Source: Bacillus sp. ISL-55
GTDB lineage: Bacteria; Bacillota; Bacilli; Bacillales; Cytobacillaceae
Length of the DNA stretch: 49,634 nt
Direction of reading: 5' to 3'
NCBI RefSeq assembly: GCF_018613155.1
Contig: NZ_JAGGQU010000035.1
Span: forward strand, 1-49,634
Made by a program: the position numbers and the translations under genes. A model generated the notes under the pieces. The model was not told where the DNA came from, did no database searches, and was given only the letters and a program-made list of their open reading frames with translations. This document shows, piece after piece, positions 16,587 through 23,414 of this stretch. Within the stretch, counting starts at the first letter, position 1. Each line of letters begins with the position of its first letter.

Positions 16587-17174
16587 CTAAAAAGCCTTAC
16601 TTTCTACTCCTTCATTATCCTGTTCAATTTGCTGAACCTTTCGATAAAAAGATGTACGAGATATATCTAATTTTTTATAGGTATAAACCGCTGTTTGTTT
16701 TCCTTCTTTCCAACGCTTGTATTCTCGCATAAAATTTTGATCAATTTGAATAGGCGGCCTTCCAAAAGCAATTCCTTTTTCTTTAGCTATGGTTATCCCC
16801 TCCATTTGTCGTTGTTTAATACTTTCCCGTTCAAGTTCATATAAGGCTCCAAAAATGGTGCAGATGAACTTCCCTTGGGGAGTTGAGGTGTCTATGCTTT
16901 CTTTTAAACTTACAACTTCAACCCCTCGATCCGTTAAATCATTAACAAGTTCCAGAAAGTCTTTCGTATTACGAGCAAGCCTTGAAATAGACTCGATAAC
17001 AAGAGTATCTCCTTCTCGTATAAAATTCATCATCTCTTGCAACTTCGGTCTATTTTTATCCTTACCACTCAATTTTTCAATGAAGCACTTTTCTACACCT
17101 TGTTCTTCAAGTGCTTTAATCTGTCTCTCTGGATTTTGTGACAAAGAAGAAACTCGACAATATCCAATTTTTAT
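16587..17174 (-). CDS. Serine recombinase (resolvase/invertase family), AUA start
   Basis: A 195-residue small serine recombinase. From codon 1 it reads (M)KIGYCRVSSLSQNPERQI, where Ser9 is the predicted nucleophile. VIESISRLARNTKDF (catalytic Arg residues), the conserved TPQGKF/ELERE helix E region and a C-terminal DNA-binding helix-turn-helix (YTYKKLDISRTSFYRK) follow. No ATG, GTG or TTG precedes the catalytic Ser: the frame opens just after a TAA at 17193-17195, and the first usual start is a TTG at 17144, which would delete it. GGGGGGAG lies six bases before an ATA at 17174, so AUA is the likely initiator. Its role is probably plasmid multimer or cointegrate resolution. Confidence 0.82.
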   Translation of the reverse strand: MKIGYCRVSSLSQNPERQIKALEEQGVEKCFIEKLSGKDKNRPKLQEMMNFIREGDTLVIESISRLARNTKDFLELVNDLTDRGVEVVSLKESIDTSTPQGKFICTIFGALYELERESIKQRQMEGITIAKEKGIAFGRPPIQIDQNFMREYKRWKEGKQTAVYTYKKLDISRTSFYRKVQQIEQDNEGVESKAF

Positions 17175-17200
17175 ACTAAACTCCCCCCAACTTTACGAAT

Positions 17201-17315
17201 ATACGTTTGGATATAATTATAAAACGTTTCAAAACGTATGTGAAGGGCCTGAAACATTCCAAAAGTACGATTAGGAGTTTTTGAAACATATTTTTTTCAA
17301 CTCCCAAAAAGTATG
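17201..17315. promoter_or_regulatory. Repeat-rich region upstream of resolvase, putative res site
   Basis: The segment lies 27 bases upstream of the resolvase start, where res sites normally sit. It contains ATACGTTT (17201) inverted as AAACGTAT (17232-17239), the related AAACGTTTC between them, and direct repeats CCAAAAGTACGA (17259) and CCAAAAAGTATGA (17303). GGAGTTTTTGAAA faces an inverted TTTTTTCAACTCC. Several imperfect dyads in about 115 bp fit a three-subsite res. The promoter of the resolvase must also lie here. The assignment is inferred from position and dyads. Confidence 0.5.
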
Positions 17316-17456
17316 ATTTTGTGACATAAGAAATAAGATAAATGAATGTTGTCTCCAAGTTGGGATTTGCTATGCCACATAATATTATTAAATATATTTT
17401 CTGGATACGTTTTTTAACCTTTTATCTTTATTATTGTTAAGTTGTAATAAAAAACA

Positions 17457-17478
17457 GCAGACCTAATCTTGGTCTGCT
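17457..17478 (-). terminator. Rho-independent terminator (leftward)
   Basis: AGCAGACC and GGTCTGCT form a perfect eight-base stem with a six-base loop. On the minus strand it is followed by G and a T run (TTTTTTATTA). It lies 18 bases after the stop codon of the gene at 17497, at the end of the three-gene leftward cluster. Confidence 0.85.
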
Positions 17479-17496
17479 CTTCGCCTACAATATCAA

Positions 17497-17796
17497 TTAT
17501 TCTTCCTCTTTTTTTCCATTATTGATATAGTCGATAAACTCTTTTCTATCGACCATGCACACATCTTCGATAAATTCAATCGAATGGTTGTATTTATAAT
17601 TTTCACTCGCCAACCTTCTTGCCCAATCCAACTTTTTTTTATATATTTCACAGTGCATCGTTTCAAGTTTCTGATTGACACTATTTAATGCATTTTTGAC
17701 TGCTTCAATGTTTACCCCATGTGTAAATAATCCAACCACAACTTCTTCAATCTCATTTTTTGCCTCTTCAGAATGCTTGTTAATTGTTTTGTCCAT
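17497..17796 (-). CDS. hypothetical protein (99 aa)
   Basis: A 99-residue acidic, helical protein beginning MDKTINKHSEEAKNEIEE and ending NNGKKEEE. GAAGGGG precedes the ATG at a normal distance. No family is recognised. It is the last gene of a three-gene leftward cluster (18636 to 17497) that diverges from an HTH regulator gene and ends at a good terminator. The cluster lies between the resolvase and the replication-type operon, so a plasmid maintenance role is possible but not shown. Confidence 0.7.
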   Translation of the reverse strand: MDKTINKHSEEAKNEIEEVVVGLFTHGVNIEAVKNALNSVNQKLETMHCEIYKKKLDWARRLASENYKYNHSIEFIEDVCMVDRKEFIDYINNGKKEEE

Positions 17797-17828
17797 ATCT
17801 ATTCATCCCCTTCTTACTTTGGATACCT

Positions 17829-18194
17829 TTAGTTAAGTAACTCAGCATATTCTTCATCCGATAATCTTTCAAAATGTTCCCATAAGATATCACCTAAATC
17901 AGCATCCCTTTCCATTGCCATTTCCCAATAGAAAGGATTGTCAATGAATACGATATCTTGAATTTTGGTTATTCCCAAGCCTCTTCTTAACCTGTTTCGC
18001 TCTCTTTGCTCGCTACGCTCTCCACCAATGACTGCAACTAATTCACCTTCATTAAACGGGTAGATTGCCTTCTTGACTCTATCAACGCAAATAATCTCTA
18101 CAAGATCACTTTTTTCTCGTTTTTCATATCGCCTTAATTGCTCAATTAACGTTTTCTTATCTTTAAATTTAATGAAAGACTCTTGATAACCCAT
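17829..18194 (-). CDS. hypothetical protein (121 aa)
   Basis: A 121-residue soluble protein. The middle has hydrophobic strands (DLVEIICVDRVKKAIYPF, ELVAVIGGER), and then RNRLRRGLGITKIQDIVFIDNPFYW. The C-terminus is acidic (ERLSDEEYAELLN). AAGGAGGAGG before the ATG is a very strong SD site. It starts one base after the stop of the upstream gene (18196), indicating an operon. No family is recognised; the Arg-rich segment could contact nucleic acid, which is a guess. Confidence 0.72.
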   Translation of the reverse strand: MGYQESFIKFKDKKTLIEQLRRYEKREKSDLVEIICVDRVKKAIYPFNEGELVAVIGGERSEQRERNRLRRGLGITKIQDIVFIDNPFYWEMAMERDADLGDILWEHFERLSDEEYAELLN

Positions 18195-18195
18195 G

Positions 18196-18636
18196 TTATA
18201 CCTCCTCCTTAATAGTTTCTTTACTAAACCCTTTGCTTAATTCAGTGTATAAGAACTCAACTTTCTCTTGGATGAATGCAATTACTATTAGAAACATTTT
18301 GCAGTAGGTTAAATTCACGTTACGTTCACTACTAATTTCTATCATTTTTAGAGTAACCTCAATCATGTCATTCAAGTGGAGAACAGCATTACATAGGTCG
18401 TACCAATATTGACTATCCATTTCCTCAATTGAAAACTCATTGTCAAAATATTGATGCTCTCCTAATTGTTTGAGAGAACTTATCAAGCTATCCTGCTTTT
18501 CATTCTTCAGATATAACGTAGTATTTTCATACAATTCAATCGTGTCCATAATTTGAAGACCTATTAGACGCTCAACTACTTCTTCCTGCTTAAACTTTTC
18601 CAGTACACTGAATTGAGTAACTGTTTCTCTGGTCAT
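18196..18636 (-). CDS. hypothetical helical protein (146 aa)
   Basis: A 146-residue, mostly alpha-helical protein, first gene of the leftward cluster. GAGGTG lies about eight bases before the ATG (MTRETVTQFSVLEKF). A hydrophobic stretch late in the protein (YCKMFLIVIAFIQEKVEFLY) could be a buried helix or a weak membrane segment. No family is recognised. Its promoter must lie in the 135-bp divergent region shared with the HTH gene at 18772, so the regulator may control it. Confidence 0.68.
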   Translation of the reverse strand: MTRETVTQFSVLEKFKQEEVVERLIGLQIMDTIELYENTTLYLKNEKQDSLISSLKQLGEHQYFDNEFSIEEMDSQYWYDLCNAVLHLNDMIEVTLKMIEISSERNVNLTYCKMFLIVIAFIQEKVEFLYTELSKGFSKETIKEEV

Positions 18637-18660
18637 TACTAATCACCTCATGAATTATTT

Positions 18661-18702
18661 ACAAAGGATTCTATTGTTGTAATTGGTGTTCCTTTGTATA
18701 AT
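18661..18702 (+). promoter_or_regulatory. Promoter and operator-like dyad of the HTH gene
   Basis: TTGTTG (18674-18679) and TATAAT (18697-18702) are separated by 17 bases, a good sigma-A-type promoter reading right. A perfect eight-base dyad, ACAAAGGA (18661-18668) and TCCTTTGT (18690-18697), brackets the -35 element and touches the -10, the expected place for a repressor site. The encoded HTH protein may bind it and control both divergent units. Confidence 0.6.
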
Positions 18703-18771
18703 TACATTGTATATAGACAACGAATAAAAAAAGTTGCCTACGAAGTCACTTTTATTGAAGGAGATTACACC

Positions 18772-19290
18772 ATGAGTTACACTACTTTTGATTCAAATGA
18801 ACTCGAACAATTCATCCAAACGAAGAAGATAATTCATTTAATAAGTAAGCTAAACATTCAAGATGATTTTCTCTACATCGAGGATAAAGCTACATTCCAT
18901 AACGCTTTTTCTGGATTAGATGAAGCAATAAGAAATGTTAGGGGTAAACGTAAGATTGGGGATTACATACATGATTTAATGGAAGAAAGCCGAAAAAAAT
19001 TGGATGACCTTCATTTAAGAGCTGGAATATCAAAGGAGTATTGGCATAAGGCAACAAATGGTAAGATACATCCTTCGAAAAGAAAGTTATTATGCTTAGC
19101 AGTCATTTTGAAACTATCTCTTGAAGATACCGAAAAACTGTTACAAATTGCAGGGTACAGTCTTGCAACAGATCTTACTAACTTCGAGGCTATTTTAGGA
19201 TTCGCTATAAAAAAACAGATTTATTCATTTTATGAAATTGACGAACAATTAAGCAAATATGGTGAAAAAACTATATTCTCAATAGAATAG
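18772..19290 (+). CDS. Helix-turn-helix transcriptional regulator (172 aa)
   Basis: A 172-residue protein with a C-terminal XRE/Cro-like helix-turn-helix near residues 85-140 (LDDLHLRAGISKEYWHKATN, then PSKRKLLCLAVILKLSLEDTEKLLQIAGYS). This matches HTH regulators in which the DNA-binding helices are followed by a short helical tail. The frame opens earlier, at 18694, but GAAGGAGA lies eight bases before the ATG at 18772, so that start is used. It is transcribed away from the three-gene cluster at 17497-18636 across a region with a dyad over its promoter, so autoregulation is likely. The N-terminal 60 residues have no known domain. Confidence 0.78.
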   Translation: MSYTTFDSNELEQFIQTKKIIHLISKLNIQDDFLYIEDKATFHNAFSGLDEAIRNVRGKRKIGDYIHDLMEESRKKLDDLHLRAGISKEYWHKATNGKIHPSKRKLLCLAVILKLSLEDTEKLLQIAGYSLATDLTNFEAILGFAIKKQIYSFYEIDEQLSKYGEKTIFSIE

Positions 19291-19433
19291 CAGTTTAGGT
19301 TTTGAAAGAGTAATAATAGGGGTATCATATATTGTCTTGCCCGTATCTCCTTTATTAGTAATTGAATATTCTACAATCAAAGTTCATTTCTTCAATATCT
19401 TTATTTACTTTACTTCATAAATTATCTTTGGGA

Positions 19434-20291
19434 TCAAAGAGCGAATAAGGGGATTGTAAAAAAGGTCTTGTTATTTACATGTTCATTTTGGAGTTTTTGT
19501 TTTAACTTAATGGGGAATCCCTTGTCTTCTATATGATACTTTCTAATGAAATTAGCTTTTATCAACCAGTTAATCGATTTATCAAGAGTCTTGTAATCTA
19601 CCTTCAATATCCTCATTAATTCTTCAATAGAGCATGAGAACAATGCTTCGTCAGCGATACTGCTTGATCTTGTCGATAAATAATAAAGACCGACTTGATT
19701 TAGCATTTGAAAAACTCGCATATGAGATAGACCTTGTTCATCAATGATTGGGTTATCCTTTCTTTGATCTGACAAATGTTTATGAATACAAAGAAAGTTC
19801 TTCTTGTATTTGTCCAACTGCTTCTTTTCCCACGCATATTCTTCATATTCTGCTTGTAGCAGAGATGCTAATTCTCTTCGAGCAAACAAGAATGCTCTTC
19901 GGGAATCTACTTCAACATCACCTAACACAACTAAGAAATCAATAATTGTGAATGCAACAGCATTTTGTGCTTTAGCAGTTCTCGTAAAGTAACGGTAGTT
20001 ACCTACTACGTCTCTCTCAATCCATGCTATATTGTTATTCTTTAATAAACATGCAAATTCTTCACCATCATTAATCTTAGTTAAGTCGATAAAAATTCTG
20101 TTGAAGACGTTAATACTTAAAACATACTCAACAAACTGTTTATTGGTCTTAATATTATTCGGAACCTCTATCTTGTTAGATACCTTTTTTACCTCCTTTG
20201 TTTGAATGTGTCCCTTCGCTTTCCTCAGTTTTATTTTTTCGTTTACATTTGCAACGTTATACGGCCGCTTACTCGAACTTAATAGTGGCAT
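19434..20291 (-). CDS. Replication-associated protein with degenerate CHC2-like region and winged helix
   Basis: A 285-residue paralogue of the larger protein encoded at 23415-24671. Shared blocks include TNKQFVEYV, IFIDLTKINDGEEF, AWIERD...GNYRYF, IIDFLVV and AEYEEYAW. The order (Cys or Ala core, a YRYF strand, then an IIDFL-type helix) resembles the CHC2 zinc-finger domain of DnaG-type plasmid primases, but the Cys/His ligands are mostly gone. A C-terminal winged helix (SIEELMRILKVDYKTLDKSINWLIKANFIRKY) could bind origin DNA. The ATG overlaps the stop of the upstream gene (TAATG), with AAAGGAGG just before. It is the last gene of the 23.1-19.4 kb operon. The function is inferred. Confidence 0.65.
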   Translation of the reverse strand: MPLLSSSKRPYNVANVNEKIKLRKAKGHIQTKEVKKVSNKIEVPNNIKTNKQFVEYVLSINVFNRIFIDLTKINDGEEFACLLKNNNIAWIERDVVGNYRYFTRTAKAQNAVAFTIIDFLVVLGDVEVDSRRAFLFARRELASLLQAEYEEYAWEKKQLDKYKKNFLCIHKHLSDQRKDNPIIDEQGLSHMRVFQMLNQVGLYYLSTRSSSIADEALFSCSIEELMRILKVDYKTLDKSINWLIKANFIRKYHIEDKGFPIKLKQKLQNEHVNNKTFFTIPLFAL

Positions 20292-21076
20292 TATATTACC
20301 TCCTTTAATTGATAGTTGATTCGTTTCATTTCTTTTATTATTGCTGTTCGAATTATTTCCGCTTCTTCATCCAAACTACGATAATCCGATTTTGAAATAT
20401 AATTTTCCATAAATGAAATTTCTAAAAAGCAACAAATCTCAGAAATACTGCCGAGGGCGTAATTTAATTCTTGAAATCTACCATTAGAAATGACACCTTT
20501 TGATTTAACCAAATTATTATATACACTACTCACTGCTCTATTAAGCTGATCAACTATGTTGTCAACCTCAAAATCAGGAAGTGTCCTAACCATATTTCCA
20601 ATAGTCCTTTGAAATATCTTTACTCTTTCAATCGTAGTTTCCAAGGGCGAAAAACCTACATCCTTGATTGAATAATGTATATGTGTCTCAACATTAGTTG
20701 ACTGAAAGTGTTCTATCCTTTTCATTAACGCACTAATTATTCTGGCTATTTCCTTTGCATTATCTTGCAATCTATTGTTATTTTCTTTTGTTACGTAGCC
20801 TTGCATAGATGATAAATCTAATAATGCCTGATATTTTGCTAACTTACACAATGCGATATCGAAATGCTCGTATTCTCTCCCGTAGTAAAAGTTGCCATTT
20901 CCTTCTGCCAAATTCTCCAGGACTGCACAACTTGCTTTTCTCATACCATTCTTTATATAACTCTCAGAAGATGGAATGGTTTTTATTATTGTATAAACAT
21001 CCCTTCGGAAAAGGAGTGCCTTTTTATAGGCAATTAATTCCCGAAAGTTCCCTACATATTCCTTTTTTGTTGCCAT
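20291..21076 (-). CDS. Tandem four-helix-bundle (IVP/bAvd-like) protein
   Basis: A 261-residue protein made of two four-helix-bundle units. The first (residues 10-125) has the family pattern: FRELIAYKKALLFRRDVY, then MRKASCAVLENLAEGNG, EYEHFDIALCKLAKYQALLDL and a GYV turn. The second (about 130-255) repeats it more loosely: IERVKIFQRTIGNMV, LNRAVSSVYNNLVKSKG, RFQELNYALGSISEICCFLE. Single units occur as 23S rRNA intervening-sequence proteins and as Avd of diversity-generating retroelements, where a pentamer binds RNA. No reverse transcriptase is present here. GAAAGGAAG precedes the ATG. The next gene overlaps its stop by one base. Confidence 0.72.
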   Translation of the reverse strand: MATKKEYVGNFRELIAYKKALLFRRDVYTIIKTIPSSESYIKNGMRKASCAVLENLAEGNGNFYYGREYEHFDIALCKLAKYQALLDLSSMQGYVTKENNNRLQDNAKEIARIISALMKRIEHFQSTNVETHIHYSIKDVGFSPLETTIERVKIFQRTIGNMVRTLPDFEVDNIVDQLNRAVSSVYNNLVKSKGVISNGRFQELNYALGSISEICCFLEISFMENYISKSDYRSLDEEAEIIRTAIIKEMKRINYQLKEVI

Positions 21077-21149
21077 AATAACTTCCTTTCTCTATTATTT
21101 GTATCAATGTTTAGTTGAGATTTAGTTAAAATCAGAGGATATAATAAAT

Positions 21150-21184
21150 GGTGATTAAGAGGTATTATTTGAGGATATCACCAA
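21150..21184. terminator. Inverted repeat between two four-helix genes
   Basis: TGGTGAT (21150-21156) and ATCACCA (21178-21184) form a seven-base stem with a 21-base loop. On the minus strand it is followed by TTTATTATAT. It lies in the 153-bp gap between the gene ending at 21230 and the gene starting at 21076, the only large gap in the operon, and may be an attenuator or weak terminator. Confidence 0.4.
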
Positions 21185-21229
21185 TCAGGTACGATATGGC
21201 TATTATACGGGGTTTATTATATTTTGAAT

Positions 21230-22006
21230 CTAATTTCCTTGCTCTACCCTGTTCGAGCTTTTCAATCGCCCAAAATAATAGTTCAATAGTTTTAATACCT
21301 GAACCCGACACACTTCAATATTGTTCAAATCATCTTTATGCTCATGCGATAGAACTTGGAATTGATCCAACATCACTTTCAGACTCTTCAAATTTTGGTT
21401 GACTTCACTGAACTTTTTATTCCGTATCTTCATGTTTAACTGTCCGATGCCAGAAGCAATTCGCAATGGGGTATCTATCGCCAATCGATATGCTTTTTCT
21501 ACCTGTTCATCATTAATTTCAAAACCCACACTATCTACTAACCAGTAAATTGACTGCATTAGGTCGATTGAGCGATTATACAAATGAAATCTGTGAAAGT
21601 CTTCTACTTGCCACTTATCTACAATGATATTAGTAGGATATTGTTTAAGCCTCTTTATCAGACTAAACGACATTTTCAGAAGTTCAATTGCATCTGCATC
21701 AGCCTGGTGAAAATTCTCAGAAGGTAAATAACCACGAACATGAGCCATTTGAAACAGTGATCTACACTCATTAATGCATTTCATCGCAATGTTGAGATAA
21801 TTAAATTCGTTAGAATAGTACATTGTTACACGACTTTGAGCGATATTTTCTACTATTGCAACGGCTGAACTTCGAAGCCTTTTGCGGATGATGTCGTCAT
21901 CGAACTTCTCCGATATGACATGTAACTCCTTAGCAAAACTAAGGGATTTTTCATAAACCTTTGACTTCTTTGGATTACTTCTAAAAGGCTTCCTTTGTGC
22001 TTGCAT
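21230..22006 (-). CDS. Tandem four-helix-bundle (IVP/bAvd-like) protein
   Basis: A 258-residue protein with the same two-unit plan as its neighbour at 20291-21076, though the sequences have diverged widely. First unit: VYEKSLSFAKELHVISE, LRSSAVAIVENIAQS, EFNYLNIAMKCINECRSLFQMA, then RGYL. Second unit: RFHLYNRSIDLMQSIYWLV, LAIDTPLRIASGIGQLN and KFSEVNQNLKSLKVMLDQF. The N-terminus is basic (QRKPFRSNPKKSK). AAGGAGAA lies about nine bases before the ATG, and the gap to the upstream gene is 16 bases. Two unlike tandem copies side by side suggest a hetero-oligomer, which is inference. Confidence 0.72.
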   Translation of the reverse strand: MQAQRKPFRSNPKKSKVYEKSLSFAKELHVISEKFDDDIIRKRLRSSAVAIVENIAQSRVTMYYSNEFNYLNIAMKCINECRSLFQMAHVRGYLPSENFHQADADAIELLKMSFSLIKRLKQYPTNIIVDKWQVEDFHRFHLYNRSIDLMQSIYWLVDSVGFEINDEQVEKAYRLAIDTPLRIASGIGQLNMKIRNKKFSEVNQNLKSLKVMLDQFQVLSHEHKDDLNNIEVCRVQVLKLLNYYFGRLKSSNRVEQGN

Positions 22007-22022
22007 TGACTTCTATTCTCCT

Positions 22023-22784
22023 TTATCCTACCTGGCAGTATGCACTTGCAGGGCGTAATGTGAAATGATTCTTTGTTTGGTTGTTTAAAGCAGTTCTTAC
22101 ATCAAGTTGAAATTCATAAGCAACATCTTTTAAATTTGATAGGGAAAACAGATTGGGGTGTTTCGAGTGTAGATATAAGGAAGATTGTAGATATGCAGGT
22201 AAGAATGGATACTTATTAATGAAAATTTCAATGGAAATTTTCGAGGTAATTAGAACAGTAACCTTATAATTGAACATAATCCTTAATAATTCAGGTACAA
22301 GGTTTGATTTGTAGAAATAGTCTGTATGGCTATCCCATATAACAAATTTAATATCATGATTTTGCTCCAATGATTGTGTTATATGTTGATCGCAAACATG
22401 TGGTTGATGTGAGTGCGGTGTTATTATCTTTGTGTTAGAAATAAAGGATTTTACTTGGGTGTTTAATAAGGGGAATAGTAAAGATTGACTTTCTTGTTTT
22501 ATCTCTGATACGGAAAAATAATTATTATGTGGATTTTGCTTGAATAACATTCGACTCAAAAATAAATCTTTCAATTTGTATATTTGTTGCTCTTCTTGAA
22601 CAAACAAGGCTTGTGATCCTTTGCCGATAAATTGCTCAGTCAGTTGAGTAACAAAAGCATCTTTCAAGTATGAATCATGATATTCCAACAAATAAATTCC
22701 TTTACTATTAATTGCTTTGTAAATTAAATCGAAGTCTTGATAATTCGTTTGTTCTAATTGACTATTGTGGTTTTGGGTGTACAA
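22023..22784 (-). CDS. RecA/DnaB-like fold protein lacking Walker A
   Basis: A protein of about 253 residues that follows the replicative-helicase (DnaB C-terminal) pattern: GIYLLEYHDSYLKDAFV where Walker A should be, a strand-helix QALFVQEEQQIYKLKDLFLSRML, a Walker B-like strand IKFVIWDSHTDYF, and KVTVLITSKIS resembling the sensor strand. The GKT/S motif is absent, so ATP hydrolysis is doubtful. An ATG at 22802 overlaps the upstream stop (TAATG), but AAGGAGGG lies just after it and seven bases before a TTG at 22784, so that TTG is preferred. The longer form would add six residues. It may be a helicase-derived scaffold. Confidence 0.6.
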   Translation of the reverse strand: MYTQNHNSQLEQTNYQDFDLIYKAINSKGIYLLEYHDSYLKDAFVTQLTEQFIGKGSQALFVQEEQQIYKLKDLFLSRMLFKQNPHNNYFSVSEIKQESQSLLFPLLNTQVKSFISNTKIITPHSHQPHVCDQHITQSLEQNHDIKFVIWDSHTDYFYKSNLVPELLRIMFNYKVTVLITSKISIEIFINKYPFLPAYLQSSLYLHSKHPNLFSLSNLKDVAYEFQLDVRTALNNQTKNHFTLRPASAYCQVG

Positions 22785-22801
22785 TTCCAATCCCTCCTTC
22801 A

Positions 22802-23134
22802 TTACTGATAATCATTTATCATTTTCATTAATTTCATGGAGTATTCATCAATCTCTTTTCCCACATACCCTGAATCTACATTTTTACTATTAAAATCCAG
22901 AAGCAAATCATTTAGTTCAACCTTGGCTTGTTTCAATTCCTCGAAGGAGTCTGTTATTTTTGTCATTTTTAGAGCATTACCAACTCTTGTATGAATTGAT
23001 ATCGCTTTTTTTCGTAGATTATCTAATTCTAAACGACTAAATGACCTTTGGTTTTTATTTAACCAATTGAAGATAGCAAACCCTACTTCCTCATTGCATT
23101 CAAATAGTTGTAATTTCCTTACTGTACTATTCAC
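22802..23134 (-). CDS. Single four-helix-bundle (IVP/bAvd-like) protein (110 aa)
   Basis: A 110-residue all-helical protein, first gene of the operon. The GTG start at 23134 has AGGTGG seven bases upstream. The segment LDNLRKKAISIHTRVGNALKM, then FEELKQAKVELNDLLLDF and SGYVGKEIDEY, follows the IVP/bAvd pattern of a paired helix, an ELK-type helix and a GY turn before the last helix. It is roughly half the size of the two tandem-unit proteins downstream. It could be the single-domain subunit of a shared complex. The assignment is by pattern only. Confidence 0.6.
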   Translation of the reverse strand: MNSTVRKLQLFECNEEVGFAIFNWLNKNQRSFSRLELDNLRKKAISIHTRVGNALKMTKITDSFEELKQAKVELNDLLLDFNSKNVDSGYVGKEIDEYSMKLMKMINDYQ

Positions 23135-23414
23135 TCATGTTCCACCTTTCTATAAGATTGTCGCTACATTATCCGACTACATTCCATCATTCATCAATGC
23201 CATATACCTATTCTATTAGAATTGCAAGTATTATTCTACGCATTACTTGTCGTACCTTGTTCTATAGTTATTGGGGTTGTTTTATAGCAACTATCTACTT
23301 GTAAGGAACTAAATGCAGTAATTAAAATATGGTGTTGTGGGTGGTTGAGGAAAGATAAAGAAGAGTTTCTGGAAATCGGATGATAAACTGTATTCAGCTG
23401 TTACCCTTGACTTA
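23135..23414. other. 280-bp gap upstream of the four-helix operon
   Basis: No gene is seen here. The gap must hold the promoter of the operon starting at 23134 and the 3' region of the replication gene that ends at 23415. I did not find a clear terminator stem or a confident -35/-10 pair. TTGCAAG and TACTTGTAAGG echo each other loosely. Confidence 0.4.

Noticed and set aside
20291-23134. Diversity-generating retroelement
   Set aside because: bAvd-like proteins suggested it, but there is no reverse transcriptase and no template/variable repeat pair in the window.
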